Shown here in pieces: positions 8,208-18,700 of a stretch of 64,000 nucleotides of DNA; within the stretch, counting starts at the first letter, position 1, and each line of letters starts with the position of its first letter. The notes under the pieces are model-generated. The model made no database searches and had not been told where the DNA came from. It saw only the letters and a list, made by a program, of their open reading frames with translations. Both the position numbers and the translations under genes were made by a program. Origin of the DNA: RGDT01 sp964630925 (GTDB lineage Bacteria > Planctomycetota > Planctomycetia > Gemmatales > Gemmataceae); contig CAZVZK010000004.1 in assembly GCA_964630925.1 (NCBI GenBank), forward strand, positions 62,001 to 126,000, in the 5' to 3' direction.

Positions 8208-11200
8208 ATGTCACGCCTCGTCGTGCCCGCGGCCGTGTTACTCTTGCTGGCCGCCATCGGCCTGTCGCAGCGGACGCTACGCCCTACAGTCTACGCCATC
8301 CGCGACGCCCGTGCCGTCATCTCCCCCGGCAAGGTGATGGAGAAGGCGACGCTCGTCATCCGCGACGGCGTGATCGAGGACATCGGGCCGGGCGTCAAGG
8401 CCCCCTCCGACGCCGTGGTGATTGACGGCAAGGGGCTGACGCTCTACCCCGGCTTCATCGACGCGCTTTCCACCGTGGGGTACGACAAGGACCAGCGCAA
8501 GAGCAGCGGCGGCGACCCCGCCCCGGACGACCTCGCCGCCGAGGCCCTGGCCGCGACCAGGCCCGACAACCGCAAGGGCATCACGCCGGAGTTCCAGGTG
8601 CGGGCAGCCCTCAAGGACGACCCGTCGGCGGACGAGTGGCGGCGGCTGGGGTTCACGGCCCGGCTGGTGGCGCCGGAGGGCGGGGTGTTCGCGGGGCAGT
8701 CGGCGTTCATTTCGCTATCCGGCATGCCGGCGCGCGAGGCGACGCTGCGGCCCTCCGTGGCTTTGCACTCCTCCTTCCGCGTCTTCGGCGGCGGGGGCGA
8801 CTACCCGCGCGTGTTGATGGGCCAGGTGGCGCATGCCCGACAGGCCCTGCTCGACGCGGGCCATCACATGCGCCGCCTCGCGGCGTTCGAGAAGCGCGGC
8901 GGCAGCGGCAAGCGCCCGCCGGCGGACCTGGCCCTGGAGACGCTGGCGGTGGCGCTGGGCGGCACGCTGCCGGTGGTGTTCGAGGCCGACACGCGCGACC
9001 AGATCGAACGCGCCCTCGACTTCGCCGACGAGTTCAAGCTGACGCGCGGCATCCTGGGCGGGCGCGACGCCTGGAAGCTGGCGCCGCGGCTGGCCAAGGG
9101 CGGCGTGCCGGTGATGCTGCGTGTCGATTTCACCGACCCCGAGACGCGGGACATCCCCGAGCGGCTCAAGGAGGAGAAGGCCCGTCTTCGCCGCGAGGAG
9201 GTGGGGGGCGCGGCGGCGCTCCTGAAGGCCGGCGTGCGTGTCGCCCTCTGCACGCAGGGGCTGCCGGGCGACAGGCCGTGGGCGAAGTTTAAGGAGGCCG
9301 TCGCCGAGATGCGCAAGGCGGGGCTGAGCGATGACGCCCTGCTGTCGGCCCTGACGATCATCCCGGCGAGCGTCCTGGGCGTGGGCAATCAGCTCGGCAC
9401 GTTGGAGAAGGGCAAGGCGGCCCACATCATTCTCTCGGAGGGCGAAATATGGGCCCCGAAGTCGCGCATCCGCGGCGTCTTCGTGGACGGCGTGAAGTTC
9501 GACGCCGACGACAAGGGCGGGCCCGCCGACGCCCCCGTCGGCAAGAAGGGCAAGAAGGGCAAGAAGGGGCCGAAGGACGAGAAGGACCCGCCTGACGAGA
9601 AGAAGGTCGAGAAGAAGGACGAGCCGAAGGAGGACAAGGAGGAGGCCAAGAAGGACGAGAAGAAGGACCCGCCGACGTTCGCCGTCGAGGCCGAGGCCGA
9701 CCGCAAGCCGGCGATCCGCACGAAGGGCAACGTGCTGATCAGAGGCGCGACGGTGCTGACGGGCGTCGGGCCGGCCCAGGAGAAGACGGACATCCTGATC
9801 ATCGATGGCAAGATCGCGGCCATCGCCAGGGACATCAGGCCGGGCGACGACGTGGTGACGATCAACTCCGCGGGCATGTTCGTGATGCCGGGCATCATCG
9901 ACACGCACTGTCACTTCGCGGTGAGCGGCGGCGTGAACGAGTTCTCACTGTCCATCGTGCCGGAGGTGCGGATCAGAGACGCGATCAACAGCGAGGACGT
10001 GCAGATCTACCGGGCACTGGCCGGCGGAGTGACGACGGCGCGCCTCCTGCACGGATCGGCCAACGTCATCGGCGGGCAGGACGCGGTCATCAAGCTGAAG
10101 TACGGTCAGAACGCGGCGTCGCTCATCGTGACCGACGGCCCGCGGGGCGTGAAGTTCGCCCTCGGTGAGAACGTGAAGCGGACGGACGGGCGTTTCCCCA
10201 ACACGCGGCTGGGCGTCGAGGCGGTGCTGGTGCGCGCCTTCACGGAGGCGCGCGAATACGCCAGGGAGTGGAAGCGCTGGCAGAGCGACAAGAAGGGTGA
10301 CGAACCGCGGCGGGATCTTCGATTGGAGGCGCTGGCGGAGGTGCTGGAGGGGAGGATCAAGATCCACTGCCACTGCTACCGGGCGGATGAGATCCTGATG
10401 CTCCTGCGCGTGTGCGAGAAGTTCGGGGTCAAAGTCGCCTCGCTGCAACACGTGCTGGAGGGGTACAAGGTGGCCCCGGAGATCGCGAAGCACGGGGCGT
10501 CCTGCTCGCCGTTCTCCGACTGGTGGGCGTACAAGTGGGAGGCCGCCGACGCCATCCCGCACTGCGCCGCCCTGCTGCACGCCGCCGGCGTCAGCGTGTG
10601 CCTGAAGTCGGACAGCAACGAGCTGATGAGGCACATGAACCAGGAGGCGGCCAAGGTCATCAAGTACGGCGGGATGAGCGAGCTGGAGGCGCTGCGTACG
10701 ATCACACTCAACGGCGCGAAGCAGTTGGGGATCGAGAAGCGGACCGGCAGCATCGAGGTGGGCAAGGACGGCGACCTGGCGATCTTCGACGGGCACCCGC
10801 TCAACGGCTACGCCTGCTGCCAGATGACGCTCGTCGAGGGCGAGGTCTACTTCCAGCGCTCGAAGTCGATGAAGCCTAACCCCGCCGCGGCCGCGCCGCC
10901 TGTGCCGGCGCGCGACTGGAAGGCGGAGGGCAAGGTCACGCCGGGCAAGGTGCAGATCTGTAGGGTGACGGCCCACATCGGCACTGGCGCGGTGGTGAAG
11001 GACGCCACCATCGTGATGGAGGGGGACAGGATCACGGCGGTGAGGCCGTGGCGCGAGGGCGACGAGGGGCTGGACGGCAAGGGGCTGCACGCGTTCCCCG
11101 GCCTGATCGACGCGGGGAGCGTGCTGGGGCTGATCGAGGTGGACTCGTCGCGGGAGACGCGCGACCACGCGGAGAGCGGCGACTTCCAGCCGGACCTGCG

Positions 11201-12137
11201 GGCAAGCACGGCCATCAACCCCGACAGCGAATTGATCCCGGTGACGAGGGCCAACGGCGTGCTGACGGTGGTGACGAGGCCGACGGGCGGCGTGATCGCC
11301 GGGCAGTCGGCTCTGATCAACCTCGCGGGGTGGGTGCCTTCGGAGATGGCGCTGGCGGACCCGCTGGCGCTGCACGTCGAGCTGCCGGGCGGGCTGCCGG
11401 GCATCGGGCGCGGCACGCCGTTCGGGCGGGCCAGCCTGGGCGTGGCGCGGCGGGCGCGTGACGCGAAGCTCAAGCGGCTGCGCGAGCTGTTCCAGCAGGC
11501 GGCGGAGGTGAAGGGCGGCAAGCCGAATCCGCGCCTGGAGGCGCTGGCGCCATACGCCCGTGGGGCGAAGCCGGTGATCATCGAGGCGAGCCGGCGCGAC
11601 GACATCCTGGAGGCGTTGAAGCTCGGCGACGAGCTGAAGCTGAAGGTTGTCATCAGCGGCGGCCTGGAGTCCTGGAAGGTCGTGGACGAGCTGAAGAAGC
11701 GTAAGGTGCCGGTGCTCCTGGGGCCGGTGATGAGCCTGCCGTCCGGGCCGGACGACCCGTATGACGCCCCGTTCGCTTGTGCGGCCAAGCTGCACGAGGC
11801 GGGGGTGAAGTTCGCGATCCGCTCCACAGGGGACAGCAACACGCGGAACCTGCCGTATCACGCGGCGATGGCCGTGGCGTATGGGCTGCCCGCCGAGGAG
11901 GCCCTGAAGGCGGTGTCGCTGTCGCCGGCGGAGATCCTGGGGGTGGGCGACAAGCTCGGGAGCCTGGTGGCCGGGAAGCAGGCGAACGTCGTGCTTGCGA
12001 CGGGCGACCTGCTGCAGCCGTCGGCGCAGGTGGTGGGGCTGGTGATCGGCGGGAAGGCCGTCAACCCGGAGAGCAAGCACACGCGGCTGTTCGAGCGCTA
12101 CCTCGGGCGGCTGCGGGAGGTGAAGGGGTCGAAGTGA
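8208..12137 (+). CDS. Exported triple-domain amidohydrolase family protein
   Basis: 1309 aa from the ATG at 8208, chosen because it starts a signal peptide (MSRLVVPAAVLLLLAAIGLS). Three amidohydrolase (imidazolonepropionase-like) units follow in order. Unit 1 (about 28-440) has the flanking beta-sandwich signature but PGFIDALS in place of the D-x-H-x-H metal motif. A Lys-Glu-rich linker (about 445-490) comes next. Unit 2 (about 500-885) has PGIIDTHCHF with both metal histidines near 567 and 569, the HCHCYRADE segment and LKSDSNEL, so it should bind metal. Unit 3 (about 905-1300) again lacks the histidines (PGLIDAGSVL). I infer one catalytic and two structural units in the periplasm. Family members hydrolyse cyclic amides or peptides; the substrate is unknown. 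A shorter relative lies at 54648. Confidence 0.88.
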   Translation: MSRLVVPAAVLLLLAAIGLSQRTLRPTVYAIRDARAVISPGKVMEKATLVIRDGVIEDIGPGVKAPSDAVVIDGKGLTLYPGFIDALSTVGYDKDQRKSSGGDPAPDDLAAEALAATRPDNRKGITPEFQVRAALKDDPSADEWRRLGFTARLVAPEGGVFAGQSAFISLSGMPAREATLRPSVALHSSFRVFGGGGDYPRVLMGQVAHARQALLDAGHHMRRLAAFEKRGGSGKRPPADLALETLAVALGGTLPVVFEADTRDQIERALDFADEFKLTRGILGGRDAWKLAPRLAKGGVPVMLRVDFTDPETRDIPERLKEEKARLRREEVGGAAALLKAGVRVALCTQGLPGDRPWAKFKEAVAEMRKAGLSDDALLSALTIIPASVLGVGNQLGTLEKGKAAHIILSEGEIWAPKSRIRGVFVDGVKFDADDKGGPADAPVGKKGKKGKKGPKDEKDPPDEKKVEKKDEPKEDKEEAKKDEKKDPPTFAVEAEADRKPAIRTKGNVLIRGATVLTGVGPAQEKTDILIIDGKIAAIARDIRPGDDVVTINSAGMFVMPGIIDTHCHFAVSGGVNEFSLSIVPEVRIRDAINSEDVQIYRALAGGVTTARLLHGSANVIGGQDAVIKLKYGQNAASLIVTDGPRGVKFALGENVKRTDGRFPNTRLGVEAVLVRAFTEAREYAREWKRWQSDKKGDEPRRDLRLEALAEVLEGRIKIHCHCYRADEILMLLRVCEKFGVKVASLQHVLEGYKVAPEIAKHGASCSPFSDWWAYKWEAADAIPHCAALLHAAGVSVCLKSDSNELMRHMNQEAAKVIKYGGMSELEALRTITLNGAKQLGIEKRTGSIEVGKDGDLAIFDGHPLNGYACCQMTLVEGEVYFQRSKSMKPNPAAAAPPVPARDWKAEGKVTPGKVQICRVTAHIGTGAVVKDATIVMEGDRITAVRPWREGDEGLDGKGLHAFPGLIDAGSVLGLIEVDSSRETRDHAESGDFQPDLRASTAINPDSELIPVTRANGVLTVVTRPTGGVIAGQSALINLAGWVPSEMALADPLALHVELPGGLPGIGRGTPFGRASLGVARRARDAKLKRLRELFQQAAEVKGGKPNPRLEALAPYARGAKPVIIEASRRDDILEALKLGDELKLKVVISGGLESWKVVDELKKRKVPVLLGPVMSLPSGPDDPYDAPFACAAKLHEAGVKFAIRSTGDSNTRNLPYHAAMAVAYGLPAEEALKAVSLSPAEILGVGDKLGSLVAGKQANVVLATGDLLQPSAQVVGLVIGGKAVNPESKHTRLFERYLGRLREVKGSK

Positions 12138-12158
12138 GCCTTCGCCCCAGGGCTGCCC

Positions 12159-14870
12159 TTACAACACCCCGCGCCGGAAGTTGGCCGCGTGCCCGCCGGG
12201 CACCGGCCGCCCGGCGCGCACGGCCCGCCAGCGATCGGCGGCCTCCTCCGCCGCGTACTTGCGGTAGATGAAATCGACGCGCAGCGACTCGGCGCCCGCC
12301 TCGGCCAGCTCCCCCAGGTGCGGCGACAGGCAGAACGGCCCCTGGTCGAGGACGATGGTCCGGCAGTGGTAGTCCAGCGCCGTCACCTTCTCGCCGTGGC
12401 TCGACACCATCTGCATCGACTCGAACGAGCAGTTGGCCTTGCCGGGGCAGCCGCCGATCAGGTTGGCGTAGGCGCACGACTCCGCCAGGAACTGCGGCGT
12501 GTCCTGGTGGACGATCACCGAGGCCCTCGCGCCGAACTCGTCGAGGATCGCACGCATGTTGTCCAGGCCGTCCTCCGGCGAGAGGGTGAAGCGTGTCACG
12601 CCCATCGCCACGAGCCGCCGCGCCGCCTGCCGATTGAGGACGTAGACGGACCAGTCGGCGGCCAGGTCGATGCCGGCGAGCGGCGCCAGGAACGACCACG
12701 CCGAGAGGTTGCCCGCCTCCCACTTCCGCCACCCCGCAGCCCGAATGCGTTCGATCTTGTGGACGATGCCGCGCTCCTCCCACTTGCGTGTGAGGGGAGG
12801 GAGGGCGAGGCGGATGCGCTCGCGTCCCAGCCTCGCGCCGAGCGCCTCGACGCGGTCCGCGAGGACCGCCGGATGATCGCGGGCGATGTCGATGATGATT
12901 TCGTCAACATCCGCCCAGTCATCATCGGTGAAGGCGTCGAGGTGGGCGAGGCGGTCGGTCTTGACGATCCACTTCGGTCCGGGCAAGCGGGGTCGCGTCA
13001 GCGCCCCGAGTGGAGCGTCAGCGGCTCTGGCTGTGGAGTGCGATGCGCTTTCCGTCAACGAGGCGCTCACGCTGTTCGCTCGGGGCGCTGACGCAACCCC
13101 GCTCGCCCGGACCGCCGCCTCCACGCGGCCGGCCCGCGCCTCGTCGAGCGCCGCCTCCAGCGCCGCCGTCACGTCGCGCCGCAGCGCGTTCAGCCGCGAC
13201 ACCGGCACGAACAGCCCGTGCGGGTCGTGCAGCGTGAACGCCTCCAGTGACAGCCCGGTGTCACCCAGCTTGGCGAACGCCTCGCGGGCCGCCTCCGCCG
13301 TCATCCGCGTCCGCGCCGGCGGGAAGTCGCTTTCCAGCGAGCGCGTCGCCTCCACGCCGCCGCTCCGGGCCGTCGCCGTGATGCGCCCCGGCTCGACACC
13401 CAGCGTCACCGTCACCCGATGCCGCGCCCGGTACAGGCCCGGCTTGGGGCGCGCGTGGCGGTACTGCCGCTTCACCGCCTGCGACGACGAGCAATAGACC
13501 GGGGCGCCGATGGGCAGGTCCGGGTGGTCCGCCGGCAGGCCGACCTCAACCAGCGACCCCGCCGGCGCCTCGAACGCCTCCTCGCGCCGCCCGCCACGCA
13601 GCACCCACAGCTCATCGACCGGGAAGCCGAACGGCCGCGACAACGACTCCAGATCCACCTGCAACCCGTCGTGCCGCTCGATGGCCCGCGTCGTGCGGAA
13701 GCGCAGCCGCCCCGCGCGCCGCGTCCCCAGCACCGCCTCGATGCGTCCGATCACCGTGCCCCGGTGCCCCACCGTGTCGCGGTCGGCGACTTCTTTATCC
13801 TTGTGCGAATCGGCGAACAGGCGCGTCCACGGCCTGCTGAACACCGTCTGCAGGTCGGCCTCCATGCCCTCACGTGCCCCCTCCGGCATCGTGCCGTCAA
13901 GGAGCCGGCGGTAGTAATCGCTCGTCGTGGCGACGTAAAGCGGCGACTTCTTCCGCCCCTCGATCTTGAAACACGACACGCCCGCCGCCCGCAGCGCCGG
14001 CAGATGATCGGGCAGGGCCAGGTCCTTCATCGAGAACGGGAAGCCCGTCCCCGGATCTCGCTTCGTCGGCGTGCCGTCGCGCAACGTCTCGGGGGCGCCG
14101 GTGACCGTGTACGAGTCGCGGCACGAGTACGCACACTTGCCGCGGTTGCCGCTGCGGCCCAGCGTCTGCGAGCTGAACAGGCACAGGCCGGAGTACGAGT
14201 AGCACAGGGCCCCGTGGATGAACACCTCCGTCTCGATCCCCGACGCCGCCGTGATGTCGTTGACCTCCTCGAAGGTTAATTCCCGCGCCAGGACGACGCG
14301 CGTGAACCCCAGCGCCTTGAGGGCCTCCGCCCCCGCGCGGTTATGCACCGCGAGCTGCGTGCTGGCGTGCAGCTCCAGCCTCGGGAAGTGCGTGCGTGCG
14401 ACGTGGTACACGCCCAGGTCCTGGATGATGAGCGCATCGACGCCGATGTCCTCCAGCGCCGCCAGCGCCTCCACCAGCTCCGGGATCTCGTCGTCGCGCA
14501 GCAGCGTGTTGATGGTCACGAACACACGCCGCCGCGGCTCCAGCGAGTGGGCGTAGGCCACCACCTCCGACAGCTCGTCGAGCGTGAAGTTCTCCGCCTC
14601 GGCCCGCGCCGAGAACTTCTTCAGCCCGAGATACACCGCGTCGGCCCCGTAGTGGAAGGCCGCGAACGCCGCGTCCGGCCCGCCGGCGGGCGCGAGCAAT
14701 TCCACCGGCCCGCCCGCGCCTTGCACGAGGGGCACGGAGCGCTCCTCGCCCATCGGCGCGTACTCGCCCTGCGGCGCGTCGGGCTCGGGGGCATCGGCGG
14801 CGGTGTAGCCGTGCCACGCCGGCGGGGCCGGGCGTTCGGCGATCAGGGGCAGCGAGAGAGGCCGGGTCAT
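12159..14870 (-). CDS. U32 family peptidase (collagenase-like / tRNA-rRNA hydroxylation type)
   Basis: 903 aa. Residues 55-300 are a typical U32 domain: PVELLAPAGGPDAAFAAFHY, GADAVYLGLKKFSARAEAENF split across the barrel, then FIHGALCYSYSGLCLFS and the cysteine-rich RGKCAYSCRDSY. These cysteines are the iron-sulfur-type set found in U32 proteins such as RlhA and TrhP, which act in RNA hydroxylation, although the family was first called collagenase-like. The C-terminal 270 residues form a second barrel-like region with GGCPGKANCSFES and further cysteines. Between them, about residues 590-628 are encoded by a hairpin element (listed separately) and read as low-complexity Ala-Ser-Arg sequence. 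The first 40 residues are also poorly conserved in style, so a start at the internal ATG (residue 40) is possible. Confidence 0.9.
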   Translation of the reverse strand: MTRPLSLPLIAERPAPPAWHGYTAADAPEPDAPQGEYAPMGEERSVPLVQGAGGPVELLAPAGGPDAAFAAFHYGADAVYLGLKKFSARAEAENFTLDELSEVVAYAHSLEPRRRVFVTINTLLRDDEIPELVEALAALEDIGVDALIIQDLGVYHVARTHFPRLELHASTQLAVHNRAGAEALKALGFTRVVLARELTFEEVNDITAASGIETEVFIHGALCYSYSGLCLFSSQTLGRSGNRGKCAYSCRDSYTVTGAPETLRDGTPTKRDPGTGFPFSMKDLALPDHLPALRAAGVSCFKIEGRKKSPLYVATTSDYYRRLLDGTMPEGAREGMEADLQTVFSRPWTRLFADSHKDKEVADRDTVGHRGTVIGRIEAVLGTRRAGRLRFRTTRAIERHDGLQVDLESLSRPFGFPVDELWVLRGGRREEAFEAPAGSLVEVGLPADHPDLPIGAPVYCSSSQAVKRQYRHARPKPGLYRARHRVTVTLGVEPGRITATARSGGVEATRSLESDFPPARTRMTAEAAREAFAKLGDTGLSLEAFTLHDPHGLFVPVSRLNALRRDVTAALEAALDEARAGRVEAAVRASGVASAPRANSVSASLTESASHSTARAADAPLGALTRPRLPGPKWIVKTDRLAHLDAFTDDDWADVDEIIIDIARDHPAVLADRVEALGARLGRERIRLALPPLTRKWEERGIVHKIERIRAAGWRKWEAGNLSAWSFLAPLAGIDLAADWSVYVLNRQAARRLVAMGVTRFTLSPEDGLDNMRAILDEFGARASVIVHQDTPQFLAESCAYANLIGGCPGKANCSFESMQMVSSHGEKVTALDYHCRTIVLDQGPFCLSPHLGELAEAGAESLRVDFIYRKYAAEEAADRWRAVRAGRPVPGGHAANFRRGVL
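12986..13103. repeat. 118-bp palindromic element inserted in frame within the U32 peptidase gene
   Basis: The ends are 25-bp inverted repeats, 12986-13010 and 13079-13103, that pair with one mismatch; the inner 16 bp (GCGTCAGCGCCCCGAG at 12995 and its exact complement at 13079) match perfectly. The 68-bp centre is not obviously repeated. Because no stop codon arises, the host gene stays open and gains about 39 residues of Ala/Ser/Arg-rich sequence. The arrangement resembles Rickettsia palindromic elements, which also sit in frame in proteins, or a small non-autonomous transposable element. I found no second full copy in the window; a 13-bp piece of the arm sequence occurs at about 48711. Confidence 0.75.
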
Positions 14871-14918
14871 GTCAGCTCACGTTTCGGACGGGGGGTGCAA
14901 TCTCTCTATGATAGCAGA

Positions 14919-15047
14919 GACGCCCACCCCTGAAGGGGTGGGCTACAAGTTCGAAGCCCCCTGAAGGGGGCTAACACCTGGAGCCGCTACGCTTTAGCCC
15001 CCTTCAGGGGGCTTTGGCTCGTAGCCCACCCCTTCAGGGTGGGCGTC
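14919..15047. repeat. Intergenic nested inverted-repeat element (MITE-like)
   Basis: A 129-bp palindrome-rich block fills most of the gap between the divergent U32 peptidase and hisB genes. The outer ends are GACGCCCACCCC and its near-complement AGGGTGGGCGTC. Inside are two further self-complementary motifs, CCCCTGAAGGGG at about 14927 and GCCCCCTGAAGGGGGC at 14956, and the latter recurs inverted at about 14996 as GCCCCCTTCAGGGGGC. The RNA from either strand would fold into a branched hairpin. The design fits a mobile miniature element or a dispersed palindrome. Any promoters for the two flanking genes must lie in or beside it. Confidence 0.8.
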
Positions 15048-15069
15048 GCGGCGTCCCGAGCGCTTCGCT

Positions 15070-15654
15070 ATGCGTACCGCCACCATCTCCCGCCACACCT
15101 CCGAGACGCGCATCGCGCTGACCCTGGCCCTCGACGGCACGGGCAAGGCCGAGGTCCGCACCGGCGTCGGCTTCCTCGATCACATGCTCACCCTCCTCGC
15201 CAAGCACTCCCTGTTCGACCTCACCGTCCAGGCCGAGGGCGACCTCCACATCGACGCCCACCACACCGTCGAGGACGTGGGCATCTGCCTGGGCAAGGCG
15301 CTCGCCCAGGCCCTCGGCGACAAGGCCGGCATCCGCCGCTACGGCGACGCCACCCTGCCGATGGACGAGACGCTCGTCACCGCCGCCGTCGATCTCTCGG
15401 GACGGCCCTTCCTCGTGTGGAAGGCCGACGTGCCCATGGAGACGCTCGGCAACTTCGGGTCGCAGCTCGCCGAGGAGTTCTGGCGCGGCGCGTCGTCCGC
15501 CGGGGCGTTCTGCCTGCACGTCGTCCTGCACCACGGCCACAACACGCACCATATCATCGAGGGCATCTTCAAGGCCGCCGCCCGCGCCCTGCGCATGGCC
15601 GCCGAAACCGACCCGCGCTCGCCGGGCGTGCCCTCGACCAAGGGTGTCCTCTGA
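15070..15654 (+). CDS. hisB: Imidazoleglycerol-phosphate dehydratase
   Basis: 194 aa, full length for a monofunctional HisB, which converts imidazole-glycerol phosphate to imidazole-acetol phosphate, the sixth step of histidine biosynthesis, in the cytoplasm. Diagnostic motifs are all present: GFLDHML (residues 37-43), the manganese-binding DAHHTVEDVGI (about 62-72) and HHGHNTHHIIE (about 157-167). No other his gene lies near, so the pathway genes are scattered, as is common in planctomycetes. The first 23 nt after the upstream hairpin element hold no strong Shine-Dalgarno sequence. The stop is followed after 46 nt by the TPR-CHAT gene in the same direction. Confidence 0.97.
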   Translation: MRTATISRHTSETRIALTLALDGTGKAEVRTGVGFLDHMLTLLAKHSLFDLTVQAEGDLHIDAHHTVEDVGICLGKALAQALGDKAGIRRYGDATLPMDETLVTAAVDLSGRPFLVWKADVPMETLGNFGSQLAEEFWRGASSAGAFCLHVVLHHGHNTHHIIEGIFKAAARALRMAAETDPRSPGVPSTKGVL

Positions 15655-15700
15655 CCGCCGCCGCGCCCGCTATCCACCTTCGCCCCCCGAGGTGACAGCC

Positions 15701-18700
15701 ATGCTCGCGCTCCTGCTCGCCGCCACCCTCATCCCGGACGCCGCGGCCCCCCAGAAGGACCCCAGGTCCCGCGAGGAGCGGAAGAAGGCCGTCGATGCGG
15801 ACAACGACCGCTTTCTGGGAATCAGCGCGCTGTTCGGGATGAAGAAGATCGACCAGGCGATGAAGGAGCTGGGGGCGTTCATCAAGGAGCAGGAGGCCGC
15901 ACACGGCCGGTACAGCGTCGTCACCGCCGCGTGTTATTCCTTCCGCGCCCGGATGGCGGCCCGGTACGTCGGCCCGAAGGCCGCGCTCGACGACCTCGAC
16001 GCCGTCGCGGAGATCGACACCCGCCTCTACGGCCACTCCGATCACAGGGCCGGCGGGGCGCGTCTCAACGCCGACCTCGCACGCCGCAAGGCGGCCATGA
16101 CACCCGCGCAGCTCGCCGCCCTCAAGGCGGCCGACACCAAGGCCGTCCGCCTCGCCCCCATCTTCCGTGACGGCCGGCGCGACGAGGCCATCAAGATGCT
16201 CCGGGAGGTGATCGACGCCTTCACCGACCTCCTCGGCCCGAAGCACCCGCGCACCGCGACCATGCGTGCCAACCTCGGCAACCTCCTCACCATGGAGGGC
16301 CGGTTCGACGAGGCCGACAGGGAATTCGCCTTCGCCCTGCCCATCCTCCGCGCCTTCATGGGTGAGGAGAACTTCGAGTACGGCCACCTGCTCGACGGCT
16401 ACGCCGGCCTCCGCCTCGAACAGGGCCGCCACGCCGAGGGCCTCGCCCTGATGGAGAAGTCCGTCGCCTGCTTCCGCCGTGCCGGCCGGCTCGATGACGA
16501 GTACCTCTCCGCCCTCGGCCGGCTCGCCCAGGCACGCCGCAAGGCCGGCGATGTCGCCGGCGCCGTCCGACTCGCCGAGCACGTCCTCGCCGCCCGCAAG
16601 GAGGCCCACGGCGAGAAGGATCCGAAGTACGGCACCGCGCTCAACAACCTCGCCGCCGTCCTGCGCGACGCCGGCGACGGCCGCCGCGCGATCCGCCTGC
16701 TGGAGCAGGCCAACGCCATCGCCCGCGTCAGCGAGGGCCGCTCGGTCTCCTACGCCCTCGGCCTGGCCAACCTGGCGGCCATGCTCATCGACTCCGGCGA
16801 GTACGCCCGCGCCGGCAAGGCCCAGGACGAGGCCCTCGCCATCCTCAAGAAGGAGATCACCGAGAGGCACCCCGAGTACGCCTCGCACGTCCGCCGCCGC
16901 GCCCTCATCCACCAGCTCCAGGGCGAGTACCCCGCCGCCCGCCGGCTGTTCCTCCAGGCCGTCGCCATCTGCAAGGCCTCCCTCACCGACAAACACCCCG
17001 AGTACGCGGAGGCCCTCGGCTCCCTCGCCTTCCTGGCGCAGGAGATGGGCGACTACGACGAGGCCGCCTCCCTGTTCAAGCGGGCGCTCGCCATCGCCCC
17101 CTCGGCGCAGCTGAAGAACAACCTCGGCCTCGTCCGCATGCACCAGGAGAGGTACCGCGAGGCGCTCGCCCTCTTCAAGGAGTCCGCCGCCGAGACGCGC
17201 CGCCGCGGCGGCGACCACGCCACCAGCCTCGGCAACCTCGCGATGGCGCACCGCATGCTCAAGCAGACGAAGGAGGCGCTCGCGGCGGAGACGGAGGCGA
17301 GCCGCCTCATCCGCGAGACGCGCGGCGAGAAGCACCCGGATTACGCCGCCCGCCTCCAGAACCTCGCGGTCCTCCGGGCCGACGCCGGCCAGAAGAAGGA
17401 GGCACTCGCGACGGTCCGGCAGGCGCTGAAGATCAAGCGCGACGCCTACGGGGACCACCACCCCGATCTGGCCATCACCCTCATCAACCTCGCCACCGTG
17501 GCGCATGAGGCCGGCGAGAAGAAGGAGAGCGCCCGCGCCGCCGCCGAGGCGTTCGCCGTCCGCCGCCGCCTCGTCCGCGACGGCTTCGCCGGCCTGTCCG
17601 AGCGCCAGCGCCTCGACCTCCTCGAATCGCTCCGTCTTTCACTCGACGTTTACCTGATGCACGGGGACGACGGGCCCGCCGTCGCCTACGAGCGGACGTT
17701 GGCGTTCAAGGGCGTCCTGGGAGTCGCCGCCGCCGAGCGCCGCCTCGCGTCGGCCAGCCCGGAGATGGCCCGGCGGTTGAACGAGCTGCGAGAGGCCCGC
17801 GCCGACCTCGCCACCCTCTCCTCCTCCACGCCGCCCCCCGGACGCGAGGCGGCGTACCGCGAGCGCCTCGCCGCCCTGGAGAAGCGCAAGGAGGACGCCC
17901 AGGCCGCCATCGCGGCCGACAGCGCGGCGTTCCGCGCCCTCCTGGCCCCGCCCACGGCGGCCGCCGTCGCGAAGCGTCTCCCCGCCGACACCGCCCTCGT
18001 CGAGTTCGTCGAGTACGGCGTCAAGGGCGGACGTGAGCTGGCCGCGTTCGTCCTCCGCCCCGGCAAGGCCGCCGTCCGCGTGCCCCTCGGCGCGATGAAG
18101 CCCATCGCCGACGCCGTGGACAGGTGGCGGGCCGGCGTCACGTCGGAATCGGGCACGCCGCCCGCCGACGCGGCCAAGGTGCTGCGCGAGGCGATCTGGC
18201 TGCCCGTCGAGAAGCACCTGGGGGACGCCTCGTCCGTCCTCGTCGCGGCGGACGGCGTGTTGACACGCCTGCCGTTCGCCGCCCTGCCGGGGGCGAAGGC
18301 GCGGACGTTCCTGATCGAGGAGCGGGCCATCGGTTACGTCACCTCGGGCCGGCAGTTGCTGGAGCCCGACGGGAAGCGTGAGGACCGCCTGCTGGCGCTG
18401 GGCGGGGTGTCGTTCGGCGGCCTGCCCGCCGGGGCGAAGCGCGGCGTCCGCGGCTTCCCGTCGTGGCCGGAATTGCCCGGCGCCGACATCGAGGCGCGGC
18501 AGGTCATGGCCCTGCACAAGGAGGGGCTGCCGCGTGCCGGCGCGACGCTCCTGAGCGGCGCGAAGGCGGGCCGCGCCGGGCTGCTGGCGGCGCTGAGAAA
18601 GTCGCCGGGGCACCTGCACCTGGCGACGCACGGCTGGTTCGAGGCGCCCGTCGAGGGGACCGCCCCGTCGCGCTCCGGCGAGCTGTCGCTGGCGACGCCG

